Source: Pacificispira spongiicola (GTDB taxonomy: Bacteria > Pseudomonadota > Alphaproteobacteria > UBA8366 > Aestuariispiraceae). From it: 64,000 nt of DNA. The notes beneath the pieces are model-generated. The model saw only the letters and a program-made list of their open reading frames with translations, did no database searches and had not been told where the DNA came from. The position numbers were made by a program, and so were the translations under genes. Where the stretch lies: NCBI RefSeq assembly GCF_012926505.1, contig NZ_JABBNT010000003.1, forward strand, positions 124,001 through 188,000. Direction: 5' to 3'. Positions within the stretch are counted from its first letter, which is position 1. Each line of letters starts with the position of its first letter. Of the stretch, positions 19,026 through 27,046 are shown in pieces.

Positions 19026-19140
19026 CCCTGACCCCCAGACCTGATTATTTTTGGTGCCGTATTCCGGCTTTCTTTTTGACGGCTTACTGTAATACCGGGG
19101 ACAGTTTTTTTCGCAACTGCGAAATAACGATGGAATCGAT

Positions 19141-19162
19141 AAGGGGGCCGTATGGCCCCCTT
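19141..19162. terminator. hairpin between the beta-keto-acid cleavage gene and pyc
   Basis: AAGGGGGCC (19141-19149) and GGCCCCCTT (19154-19162) are perfect complements around GTAT. The hairpin sits about 30 bp past the stop of the leftward cleavage-enzyme gene and upstream of pyc. It lacks a strong U-run on either strand, so termination is only partly supported. Confidence 0.5.
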
Positions 19163-19193
19163 CCGAAAAATTCAGGTCTTTGGATAAGGCCGG

Positions 19194-20123
19194 TCAGAAA
19201 TTGACCAGATCCCCACCCTTGAGGCCCAGGCGCTTGCGTGCCTCTTCCGGGGTTGCGACGGCCAGCGACAAATCCTCCACGATCCGCCGGATCTTCGCGA
19301 CCTGGTCGGCATTGCTTTTCGCCAATTCGCCCTTGCCGATATACAGGCTGTCCTCCAGCCCGACGCGCACATTGCCGCCCATGACCGCCGCCTGGGTGAC
19401 GAAGGGCATCTGATGACGGCCGGCCGCCAGAACCGACCATTCGTAATCGTCGCCGAACAGCTTGTTGGCGATGCGGCGCATATGCATCAGGTTTTCCTCA
19501 TCCGCCCCGATGCCGCCCATGATGCCGAAAATCGTCTGCACCAGGAAGGGCGGCTTCACCAAGCCGCGATCCGCGAAATGCGCCAGATTGTAGAGATGCC
19601 CGACGTCATAGCATTCGAATTCGAACTTGATTCCATGCCCTTCGCCCAGCTCCAGCATGGTGCGTTCGATATCGCCGAAGGTGTTCTTGAAAATAAATTC
19701 TTTCGTGTTTTCCAGATAGGCGGGTTCCCAATCGTGTTTCCACGTCTTGTACTTATCCAACAGCGGATACAGCGCGAAATTGAACGACCCCATATTCAGC
19801 GAGGTCATTTCCGGGCTGGCGGCGATGGCGGCGGCCAATCGTTCCTCCAGCGTCATGCCCAGACCGCCGCCGGTCGTGATGTTCACCACCGCATCCGTCT
19901 GCTGCTTGATGCGGGGCAGGAATTCCATGAAGACCTTCGGGTCCGGGGTCGGTCGACCGTCCTTCGGATCGCGCGCATGCAAATGCAAAATCGACGCCCC
20001 GGCCTCTGCCGCCGCGACGGCTTCGTCGGCGATTTCCTGAGGCGTGATGGGCAGGTAATCCGACATTGTCGGCGTGTGAATGCCCCCGGTGACGGCGCAG
20101 GTAATGATGACGCTTTTAACCAT
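19194..20123 (-). CDS. 3-keto-5-aminohexanoate cleavage enzyme family protein (BKACE, DUF849)
   Basis: A 309-residue Zn2+-dependent TIM-barrel enzyme. BKACE members condense a beta-keto acid with acetyl-CoA, releasing acetoacetate and a new acyl-CoA. The N-terminal ITCAVTGG, the zinc-binding LHLHARDPKDGRPTPD (about residues 46-61) and the VVNITTGGG strand are diagnostic. Known substrates include 3-keto-5-aminohexanoate, beta-ketoadipate-like acids and 3-dehydrocarnitine. The gene is divergent (209 bp) from a betaine-type ABC importer, which favours a quaternary-ammonium substrate such as dehydrocarnitine; this is inference. No carnitine dehydrogenase is visible in the window. Confidence 0.9.
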   Translation of the reverse strand: MVKSVIITCAVTGGIHTPTMSDYLPITPQEIADEAVAAAEAGASILHLHARDPKDGRPTPDPKVFMEFLPRIKQQTDAVVNITTGGGLGMTLEERLAAAIAASPEMTSLNMGSFNFALYPLLDKYKTWKHDWEPAYLENTKEFIFKNTFGDIERTMLELGEGHGIKFEFECYDVGHLYNLAHFADRGLVKPPFLVQTIFGIMGGIGADEENLMHMRRIANKLFGDDYEWSVLAAGRHQMPFVTQAAVMGGNVRVGLEDSLYIGKGELAKSNADQVAKIRRIVEDLSLAVATPEEARKRLGLKGGDLVNF

Positions 20124-20332
20124 ATTTGACGTTCCTTCCCAAATGCGCGACGTTTTAGTTCAAATCAGCCGACCATGCTTCGCCTACGCTGTCCACTCCA
20201 CGGTGCGTGTTTCGTGCTCCGAAATCGAACATGACTTCCGAAGCAAAAAGCCGCAAACTGGACAAAACGACGGTCGCTAGGCCGAAGAAACTTTTGCAAC
20301 AGGGTATCAAACGTTAGGGGAGACCTTTCGAA

Positions 20333-21307
20333 ATGTCGAAGTTGGGATGTAAAACCCGTAATCTGGTAATGGGCTGCGCGTTGGCACTGGCCACCGGCGG
20401 TTCCGCCATGGCCGCCGATCTGGGCGCGACGGACGAACCGATCAAACTCGCGATCAACGAATGGACCGGTCAGCATGTGACCACCCATATCACCGGCATG
20501 ATCCTGGAAAAGATGGGGTATTCCGTCGAATACGTGACCGCCGGGAACTATCCGCAACATACCGCCGTTGCCGACGGCACGATCCACGCCACGATGGAAG
20601 TCTGGCTGAACAATGCCGGCGAGATCTATCCGAAGATGATCGAAAGCGGCAAGGAAGTCGAAATCGGTCCGCTGGGCCTGGATACCGGCGAAGGCTGGAT
20701 GTATCCGAAACACGTCGCGGAACTCTGCCCGGGCCTGCCCGACTGGGAAGCGCTGAAAGATTGCGCCGAAGCCTTCGCCACGCCGGAAACCTTCCCGAAC
20801 GGCCGTATCCTGTCCTATCCGGCGGATTGGGGTAACCGGTCCGAACAGATGATCAAAGGTCTGGATATTCCGTTCACCGCCGTCCCGGCCGGTTCCGAAG
20901 GTGCCCTGGTTGCGGAGCTGAAAGCCGCCGCCGCCGCCAAAAAGCCGCTGGTCATGATGTTCTGGGCGCCGCATTGGGTGCTGGCCGAAGTCGATATCGA
21001 CTGGGTCAAGCTCCCGGCCTATGACCCGGCTTGCGAAACCGATCCGTCCTGGGGGGTGAACCCGAACGAAGTGATGGATTGCGGTTTGGCCCCGCCGGAT
21101 ACGGTCAAGGTCGCGTGGTCCGGTTTCAAGGACAAGTGGCCGGCGGCCTATGCCTTCATGGAAAAATTCCAGATGAGTTCCACCGAACAGCAGAAAATGA
21201 TGCTGGCGATCGACCAGAAGGGTGAGAAGCTGGAAGACGTCGTCGGTGCCTGGGTCGATGCGAATGAAGCGACCTGGAAGCCCTGGATGGACGCCGCGGT
21301 CAACTAA
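20333..21307 (+). CDS. proX: glycine betaine/carnitine-type ABC transporter substrate-binding protein
   Basis: A 324-residue periplasmic OpuAC-family binding protein. The signal peptide is residues 1 to about 27 (NLVMGCALALATGGSAMA-AD). The mature part starts DEPIKLAINEWTGQHVTTHITGMILEKMGYSVEYV, typical of type-II quaternary-amine binders, and includes MEVWLNN and the late W-rich strand VMMFWAPHWVLAEVDIDWVKLP, where Trp/Tyr residues form the cation cage. It is the first gene of a three-gene importer and has a GGGGAGA ribosome site. A hairpin with a T-rich tail (21330-21371) separates it from the ATPase gene. Proline betaine, glycine betaine, choline or carnitine are all possible ligands. Confidence 0.88.
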   Translation: MSKLGCKTRNLVMGCALALATGGSAMAADLGATDEPIKLAINEWTGQHVTTHITGMILEKMGYSVEYVTAGNYPQHTAVADGTIHATMEVWLNNAGEIYPKMIESGKEVEIGPLGLDTGEGWMYPKHVAELCPGLPDWEALKDCAEAFATPETFPNGRILSYPADWGNRSEQMIKGLDIPFTAVPAGSEGALVAELKAAAAAKKPLVMMFWAPHWVLAEVDIDWVKLPAYDPACETDPSWGVNPNEVMDCGLAPPDTVKVAWSGFKDKWPAAYAFMEKFQMSSTEQQKMMLAIDQKGEKLEDVVGAWVDANEATWKPWMDAAVN

Positions 21308-21329
21308 ACCGCCCCGCCTATCGATATCC

Positions 21330-21371
21330 GTATCCGGCCGGCGCCGATCAGGCCCGGTCGGATACTTTTGT
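21330..21371 (+). terminator. intra-operon hairpin with T-rich tail between proX and proV
   Basis: GTATCCGGCCG (21330-21340) pairs with CGGTCGGATAC (21355-21365) with one G-T wobble, followed by TTTTGTTTCTTTT. Partial termination here would make binding protein in excess over the membrane complex, a common arrangement. Confidence 0.65.
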
Positions 21372-21405
21372 TTCTTTTGTTACTTTCTTATCGGGGGAAT
21401 CCGAG

Positions 21406-22536
21406 ATGACGGACCGTTCCCAGGCTGAGGCCGATTTTTCCGACGTGCCGGTTACCGAACGACCGGTCAAACTGTCCTGTCGCAATATCTGGAAGGTCTA
21501 TGGGACCGATCCGGGGAAGTTTTTCGAAACCGCGCAATACGGTCGGAACGGCGCGGTGCCGAATCCCGACGCGCATGTCGATAAAATCCGCGCACAGGAG
21601 CATATCGTAGCGGCGGGGGACGTGAGTTTCGATGTCCATGCCGGGGAAATCTTCATCATCATGGGGCTCAGCGGCTCCGGCAAATCGACCATGGTACGCT
21701 GTCTGTCACGTCTGGTGGAACCGACGGCGGGCGAAGTCCTGCTGGACGGCGAGAACCTGCTGGCCGCCAGCGAGACGGACCTGATCGACATCCGCCGCCA
21801 CCGCATGGGGATGGTGTTCCAGAATTTCGGCCTGATGCCGCACCTGACCGTCCTGGAAAACGTCGCCTTCCCCTTGAAGGTGCAAGGCGTCGGCAAAGTG
21901 GAACGCGAAAAACGCGCGCAGGAAATGATCGAACTGGTCGGATTGGAAGGCCGCGAAATGTCCTTCCCCCGGCAACTGTCCGGCGGTCAGCAACAGCGTG
22001 TGGGCATCGCCCGGTCCCTATGCGTCGGCCCGGAACTGTGGTTCCTGGACGAACCGTTCAGTGCCCTGGACCCGCTGATCCGGCGGCAGATGCAGGACGA
22101 ATTCGTGCGCTTGCAGACCATGCTGCATAAAACCATTGTCTTCATCACCCATGATTTCCTGGAAGCCCTGAAACTGGGCGACCGTATCTGCATCATGAAG
22201 GACGGCCGTGTGGTGCAGATCGGCACCCCGTCCGAATTGGTGTTGAACCCCGCCGACGATTACGTCGCCGAATTCACCGAAGACGTGCCGCTGGTCCGGG
22301 TAATTCGCGTCCGCGACGTGCTCGACCCGGCAACGGACGGATTGCCGCCGGATGCGGCAACGGTATCCCCTGACCAATGCCTGGAAGAAATCCTGCCCGC
22401 CTTCGCCGGATCGGACACCGGTCTGGCCGTCGTCAACAAGGACGGGAAACTGATCGGTAAGGTCACGGCGGCCGGTGTCGTGAAGGCCCTGGCCCATGGG
22501 GAGCGCGACGGTCGACAGGCCGTCGCCGCCGGTTAA
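21406..22536 (+). CDS. proV: glycine betaine-type ABC transporter ATP-binding protein
   Basis: A 376-residue ATPase of the OpuAA/ProV family. Walker A is GLSGSGKST, the Q-loop is VFQNFGLMPH, the signature is LSGGQQQRVGIARSL, Walker B is LWFLDEPFSALDP and the switch histidine lies in ITHDFLEA. The long N-terminal insert before Walker A and the C-terminal region (about residues 295-370, ending VNKDGKLIGKVTAAGVVKAL, a CBS-like module) are the features that mark quaternary-amine ATPases and sense ionic strength in relatives. It is 15 bp upstream of the fused permease gene. Confidence 0.92.
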   Translation: MTDRSQAEADFSDVPVTERPVKLSCRNIWKVYGTDPGKFFETAQYGRNGAVPNPDAHVDKIRAQEHIVAAGDVSFDVHAGEIFIIMGLSGSGKSTMVRCLSRLVEPTAGEVLLDGENLLAASETDLIDIRRHRMGMVFQNFGLMPHLTVLENVAFPLKVQGVGKVEREKRAQEMIELVGLEGREMSFPRQLSGGQQQRVGIARSLCVGPELWFLDEPFSALDPLIRRQMQDEFVRLQTMLHKTIVFITHDFLEALKLGDRICIMKDGRVVQIGTPSELVLNPADDYVAEFTEDVPLVRVIRVRDVLDPATDGLPPDAATVSPDQCLEEILPAFAGSDTGLAVVNKDGKLIGKVTAAGVVKALAHGERDGRQAVAAG

Positions 22537-22551
22537 GCGGGGCGGCGGGAC

Positions 22552-24621
22552 ATGCGGATCGCCCCAACCCTGCGCCCCTGGATCGCCTTCGGCCTGTTCG
22601 CGGCGCTGTGTTACGCGCTGCGCGATCAGGCCGGTTGGATCGTCAAATATCCGACCCCCTGGGTCATTCCGCTGGAAGCCTGGCTCAATGTCGCGATGGA
22701 TTGGTTCGTCGCGCATTTCCAGACCATTTTCCGGGGAATCTCCTGGGCCATGGAATGGCCGATGACCGGGATTCAAGCTACCCTGCACTGGCTGCCCTGG
22801 CCTGTGACCATCGCGATCTTCACCGCGATCGCGCATCGGGCAGGCGGTTGGAAGCTGGCGGCGTTCACGCTGGGGTCCCTGCTGTACATGCTGATCACCG
22901 GCTATTGGTTCGAAAGCATGAACACGCTGGCCCTGGTCGGCGTGTCGGTGCCGCTATCCGTCGCCATCGGCTTCGGGCTGGGCATCCTGTCCTTCCGGTC
23001 CAACTGGGCTTGGCGGATCGTCGATCCGATGCTGGACCTGATGCAAACGGTCCCGGCCTTCGCCTATCTGATCCCGATCCTGCTGCTGTTCGGTTTCGGG
23101 CCGGTCGTCGGCCTGATTGCCAGCGCGATCTATGCCGCGCCGCCAATGGTCCGCAACACCATGCTGGGCTTGCAGCGCGTGCCGTCCGACATCCGCGAAT
23201 CCGGATTGATGAGCGGTTGCACCCCGCGTCAGTCCTTTTGGTGGGTCGAGGTGCCGACGGCCCTGCCGCAGATCCTGGTCGGCGTCAATCAGACGACCAT
23301 GGCGGCCCTGTCCATGGTTATTATCGCGGCGATTATCGGCGGGTTCGGCGATATCGGTTGGGAAGTTCTGTCCACCATGCGCAAGGCCCAGTTCGGGCAG
23401 AGCCTGCTGGCCGGGATCGTCATCGCCATCATGGCCATGATCATGGACCGCGTCACCCGCGGCCTGACCGATCGCGAACGGAACCTCGCAGAATCGCATA
23501 CCGACAGTTCCTTCCAGCGCCATCGCCACCTGATCGTGGGCGGCGGCGCGGCGGTCGCTTTCCTGGTCCTGGCGCATGTCGTCGCCCCGTTGAAAAGCTA
23601 TCCCGAAAGCTGGATCGTCCATAACGCGGTCGCCGATTGGCTGAACCACGGAATCGACTGGTTCGTCGCGAATTACTCCGCCGTCACCGACGGGTTGAAG
23701 AACAGCGCCAATTTCTTCGTCCTGCTGCCGCTGCGCATCGGGCTGTTGAAGGCCGTCTATCCGAAATTCTGGGGTTTCGCGATGACGCCGGAAATCGCCG
23801 CCGCCTATTGGATCGGCATGGTCGCCTTGGCGGCGTGGTGCTTCTGGCGCGGGCGTCAGGTCCTGGGGATCATCATCGCCATCGCCGCCCCGACCCTGTT
23901 CTGGGGCCTGGAAGGCATGCCCTGGCCGGTCTTCATTGGGCTGGTCGGTCTCGTCGCCTATCTGGCGGGCGGGTTGCTGACCACGGTTTTCGTCGTCGCC
24001 AGCTTCGGTTTCATGCTCGTCAACGGGCTGTGGGCGGAAACCATGCGGTCCGTCTATCTGTGCGGCGCCGCCGTCCTGCTGTGTTTCCTGATCGGCGGGG
24101 CGCTGGGCGTCTGGGCGGCGGGGAACGATCGGGTTTCGGCGGCAATGCGGCCGATCAACGACACGCTGCAAACCATGCCGCAATTCGTGATCCTGATCCC
24201 GGTCCTGATGTTCTTCGCGGTTGGGGAGTTTTCCGCCCTGCTGGCCGTTATCATCTATGCCATCGTGCCGCCCATCCGCTATGTTGAACACGGGCTGCGC
24301 AATGTCCGTCCCGATGTGGTGGAGGCCGCGAAACAGATCGGCTGTACAGACCGTCAAATCCTGTTCGACGTGAAGCTGCCGCTGGCCCTGCCGGTCATCA
24401 TGCTGGGCCTGAACCAGACGATCATGTATGGGCTGGCCATGCTGGTCATCGCCGCGCTGGTCGGAACGAAGGGCCTGGGACAGGCGGTTTATCTGGCGCT
24501 GGGCAAGGCGAATGCCGGCATGGGCCTGGTCGCCGGTCTGTCCATCGCCCTGGTGGCGATGAGTGCGGACAGAATTCTCCAGGCCTGGAGCCGCCGCAAG
24601 CGCAAGGCCCTGGGTCTGTAG
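22552..24621 (+). CDS. proW: fused double permease of betaine-type ABC transporter
   Basis: A 689-residue membrane protein containing two BPD_transp_1 permease modules in one chain. Module 1 (about residues 1-310) has the EAA-like loop LGLQRVPSDIRESGLMSGCTPRQSFWWVEVPTALPQILVGVNQT. Module 2 (about 320-689) has GLRNVRPDVVEAAKQIGCTDRQILFDVKLPLALPVIMLGLNQT. Both loops carry the same ALP-x-I-x(3)-NQT ending, consistent with internal duplication. ProW of E. coli is a single-module protein of about 350 residues, so this is a fusion or duplication. The upstream hydrophilic linker (RGLTDRERNLAESHTDSSFQRHRHL) joins the halves. A 14-bp hairpin follows the gene. Confidence 0.92.
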   Translation: MRIAPTLRPWIAFGLFAALCYALRDQAGWIVKYPTPWVIPLEAWLNVAMDWFVAHFQTIFRGISWAMEWPMTGIQATLHWLPWPVTIAIFTAIAHRAGGWKLAAFTLGSLLYMLITGYWFESMNTLALVGVSVPLSVAIGFGLGILSFRSNWAWRIVDPMLDLMQTVPAFAYLIPILLLFGFGPVVGLIASAIYAAPPMVRNTMLGLQRVPSDIRESGLMSGCTPRQSFWWVEVPTALPQILVGVNQTTMAALSMVIIAAIIGGFGDIGWEVLSTMRKAQFGQSLLAGIVIAIMAMIMDRVTRGLTDRERNLAESHTDSSFQRHRHLIVGGGAAVAFLVLAHVVAPLKSYPESWIVHNAVADWLNHGIDWFVANYSAVTDGLKNSANFFVLLPLRIGLLKAVYPKFWGFAMTPEIAAAYWIGMVALAAWCFWRGRQVLGIIIAIAAPTLFWGLEGMPWPVFIGLVGLVAYLAGGLLTTVFVVASFGFMLVNGLWAETMRSVYLCGAAVLLCFLIGGALGVWAAGNDRVSAAMRPINDTLQTMPQFVILIPVLMFFAVGEFSALLAVIIYAIVPPIRYVEHGLRNVRPDVVEAAKQIGCTDRQILFDVKLPLALPVIMLGLNQTIMYGLAMLVIAALVGTKGLGQAVYLALGKANAGMGLVAGLSIALVAMSADRILQAWSRRKRKALGL

Positions 24622-24655
24622 CGCCGGAACGTTCGAATTTTGTTTCATCCTCCTG

Positions 24656-24687
24656 AACCCTCCTGACAGAATGCTGTCAGGAGGGTT
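24656..24687. terminator. perfect 14-bp hairpin after the betaine importer operon
   Basis: AACCCTCCTGACAG (24656-24669) and CTGTCAGGAGGGTT (24674-24687) pair perfectly around a 4-nt loop, 34 bp after the permease stop. The end TT is followed by GTG rather than a T-run, but stability and position fit operon termination. A second small hairpin (GTCCCGGT / ACCGGGAC, 24716-24736) lies in the leader of the next gene. Confidence 0.6.
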
Positions 24688-24755
24688 GTGCGATAACGCG
24701 TGCATCGCCAACAGCGTCCCGGTGCAGAACCGGGACGGATATCGAGGAAGAAAAG

Positions 24756-25133
24756 ATGAGCCACGCCCCCACGAACTTCACCGTCTGGACCGAAATCCCG
24801 GTTACGGACCTGGACGCATCCATCCGTTTCTACAACGCCGTATTCGACATCGACCTTACGATCGACACTACCGGCCCCAACCCAATGGCCATGTTCCCGA
24901 CCAAGGACGGCAAGGGCGTCGCGGGCCATCTGTATCCCGGCACCCCCGCCAATGACGGCACCGGACCGACCGTCCACATGATGTGCCCCGTTTCCGTCGA
25001 GGAAGGTATCGAACGCGTGAAGAAGGCGGGCGGCAAGTCCCTGTCGCCGGTCATCGACATTCCGGTCGGCCGCTTCGCCTATTGCCTCGACCCCGATGGG
25101 AACTCCATCGGCCTGTTCACCTATATGGGTTGA
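24756..25133 (+). CDS. VOC family (glyoxalase/bleomycin-resistance fold) protein
   Basis: A 125-residue vicinal-oxygen-chelate protein. It starts FTVWTEIPVTDLDASIRFYNAVF, and its second half ends GRFAYCLDPDGNSIGLFTYMG; both are standard VOC beta-alpha-beta motifs, and the terminal PDGN-x-IGLF strand usually carries a metal-ligand glutamate (absent here, where Gly/Leu occupy the site). It is 5 bp upstream of a WYL regulator, so the two are a transcriptional unit. Substrate unknown; YCII/PhnB-like partner functions with YafY regulators are common. Confidence 0.87.
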   Translation: MSHAPTNFTVWTEIPVTDLDASIRFYNAVFDIDLTIDTTGPNPMAMFPTKDGKGVAGHLYPGTPANDGTGPTVHMMCPVSVEEGIERVKKAGGKSLSPVIDIPVGRFAYCLDPDGNSIGLFTYMG

Positions 25134-25138
25134 TCGCG

Positions 25139-25837
25139 ATGCGTAGAGCCGACCGCCTGTTCCAGATCGTGCAGTTCCTGCGGGGCGGTCGGCTCGTCAC
25201 CGCGAGGATGCTGGCGGAGAAATTGGAAGTCTCCGAACGCACGATCTATCGCGACATCGCCGACCTGCAATCGACCGGCGTCCCCATCGAAGGGGAGGCC
25301 GGTGTCGGCTATGTCCTGCGCGCCGGGTTCGACCTGCCGCCACTGATGTTCAACCGCGATGAAATCGTGGCCCTGACGGCGGGTGCGCGCCTGATCCGGG
25401 CCTGGGGCGGCGCGGCGATGGCGAAGGCGGCGGAAGAAGCGCTGATCAAGATCGACGCCGTCCTGCCGGAGGCCCGCAAGGCGGGCGCATCGGAAGTTGA
25501 AATCCATGCCATGGCGCTGGAAATGACGCCGGCGGTCCGCACCCGCATCGATGAGCTGGAACGCGCCGTCGATGCACGGCTGCGCCTCGACCTGACCTAT
25601 CGCGATGCGGAAGACCGGGATACGCGGCGCGTCGTCCGGCCGCTAGGGCTTTGGTTCTGGGGCAAGGTCTGGACCCTGATCGCGTGGTGCGAACTGCGCG
25701 ACGATTTCCGCATGTTCCGCCTGGACCGGATCGTCGGCATAGCGAATACGGGCACCGCCTACCGCCCCGAAAAGGGCCGGACGCTGGCGGATTTCTATCG
25801 CCTATTGGAAATGCAGGGGCATGCGCATGGCCTGTAG
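25139..25837 (+). CDS. YafY-type HTH/WYL transcriptional regulator
   Basis: A 232-residue regulator. The N-terminal HTH_11 domain (residues about 1-58) is RADRLFQIVQFLRGGRLVTARMLAEKLEVSERTIYRDIADLQ. The C-terminal WYL domain contains LTYRDAEDRDTRRVVRPLGLWFWGKVWTLIAWCELRDDFRMFRLDRI; the usual W-Y-L is LWFWG-type here. WYL domains bind ligands or nucleic acid. It begins 5 bp after the VOC gene and is followed directly by a bidirectional hairpin. It probably controls the VOC gene. Confidence 0.9.
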   Translation: MRRADRLFQIVQFLRGGRLVTARMLAEKLEVSERTIYRDIADLQSTGVPIEGEAGVGYVLRAGFDLPPLMFNRDEIVALTAGARLIRAWGGAAMAKAAEEALIKIDAVLPEARKAGASEVEIHAMALEMTPAVRTRIDELERAVDARLRLDLTYRDAEDRDTRRVVRPLGLWFWGKVWTLIAWCELRDDFRMFRLDRIVGIANTGTAYRPEKGRTLADFYRLLEMQGHAHGL

Positions 25838-25864
25838 GCGGCCCTTCCGATCGGAAAGGCCGCC
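25837..25864. terminator. bidirectional hairpin between convergent WYL regulator and trpS
   Basis: GGCGGCCCTTCCGA (25837-25850) pairs with TCGGAAAGGCCGCC (25851-25864) with a single mismatch. It starts at the last base of the regulator stop codon and ends 9 bp before the trpS stop. There is no marked T-tract. Confidence 0.6.
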
Positions 25865-25873
25865 CCAAATGCC

Positions 25874-26947
25874 TTAACCGGTGACCAGCCCCAGGGTCTC
25901 CCGGACATCCTTCAGAACCGGCGCGGACAAGGCGCGGGCCCGTTCGCCCCCCTTGACCAGCAAGCGATCGATTTCCGCACGGTCTTCCAACAGACGGTTC
26001 ATTTCCGTCGTGATGGGCGACAGATGCGCGACTGCCGCATCGGCCAGCTTCTGCTTGAACGCACCGAATTGGCTGCCGCCGATATCGGCCAGCGCCTGAT
26101 CCACAGTCGTGCCGGTCAGCGCGGCATAAATAGTGACAAGGTTCTGGGCTTCCGGCCGGCCTTCGAAGCCCGCCTTTTCCGTCGGCAGGTTTTCCGGATC
26201 GGTCTTCGCCTTCTTGATCTTCTTCGCGATCGTATCCGCGTCGTCGGTCAGGTTGATGCGGGACATGTCGGACGGATCGGATTTCGACATTTTCGCCGTT
26301 CCGTCGCGCAGCGACATGACGCGCGTCGCCTCACCCAGGATCTGCGGTTCAACGACCGGGAAGAAATCCTCGACCTTCCAGTCGTTGTTGAATTTGATCG
26401 CGATGTCGCGCGCCAGTTCCAGGTGCTGCTTCTGATCCTCGCCGACCGGCACATGGGTCGCGCGATAGGCCAGGATGTCGGCGGCCATCAGATTCGGATA
26501 GACGAACAGACCGGTCGATGCGTTTTCCCGGTTCTTGCCCGCCTTCTCCTTGAACTGGGTCATGCGGTTCAGCCACCCCATCCGCGCGACGCAGTTGAAG
26601 TACCAGGCGAGCTCCGTATGGTCCGGGTTCTGCGACTGGTTGAACAGCACGTTCTTCTGCGGATCGATGCCGCAGGCGATCAGCGCCGCCGCCACCTGAC
26701 GGGTCGCCTCGCGCAGGGCGGACGGCTCCGGGCCGACGGTCAGGGCGTGTTGATCGACGACGCAGTAAATGCATTCGAATTCGTGCTGCAGCGTCACCCA
26801 ATTGCGGATGGCGCCCAGATAGTTGCCGAGCGTCAGATTGCCCGTCGGCTGAATGCCGGAAAAAATACGGTGCAGATGCCGCGTCTTATAGGTGCCCTGT
26901 TGAGAGATACCCTGTTGAGAGGCTGCGGTTTCGCCGGTGTCGGTCAT
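25874..26947 (-). CDS. trpS: tryptophanyl-tRNA synthetase
   Basis: A 357-residue class Ic aminoacyl-tRNA synthetase charging tRNA-Trp. The HIGH-like motif region is [18 protein letters not shown], and the KMSKS loop lies in [11 protein letters not shown]. The ATG at 26947 gives [13 protein letters not shown]; a longer frame adds 14 residues not typical of the family. A 5-residue near repeat ([10 protein letters not shown]) occurs near the N-terminus. It lies 99 bp downstream of murJ, the usual alphaproteobacterial pair. Confidence 0.95.
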   Translation of the reverse strand: MTDTGETAASQQGISQQGTYKTRHLHRIFSGIQPTGNLTLGNYLGAIRNWVTLQHEFECIYCVVDQHALTVGPEPSALREATRQVAAALIACGIDPQKNVLFNQSQNPDHTELAWYFNCVARMGWLNRMTQFKEKAGKNRENASTGLFVYPNLMAADILAYRATHVPVGEDQKQHLELARDIAIKFNNDWKVEDFFPVVEPQILGEATRVMSLRDGTAKMSKSDPSDMSRINLTDDADTIAKKIKKAKTDPENLPTEKAGFEGRPEAQNLVTIYAALTGTTVDQALADIGGSQFGAFKQKLADAAVAHLSPITTEMNRLLEDRAEIDRLLVKGGERARALSAPVLKDVRETLGLVTG

Positions 26948-27046
26948 GGGATGTGGACTCCCCGAACGGGTTGATGGAACAAACGGCACCGCTTATCCCG
27001 CCTGGATCGGGAACGGTCAAGCAGGCAGAAGGCCGTGATAGATGGA

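Noticed and set aside
19141-19162. Strong rho-independent terminator between BKACE and pyc
   Set aside because: Hairpin is present but lacks a U-tract on both strands, so it is listed only as a weak terminator-like feature.
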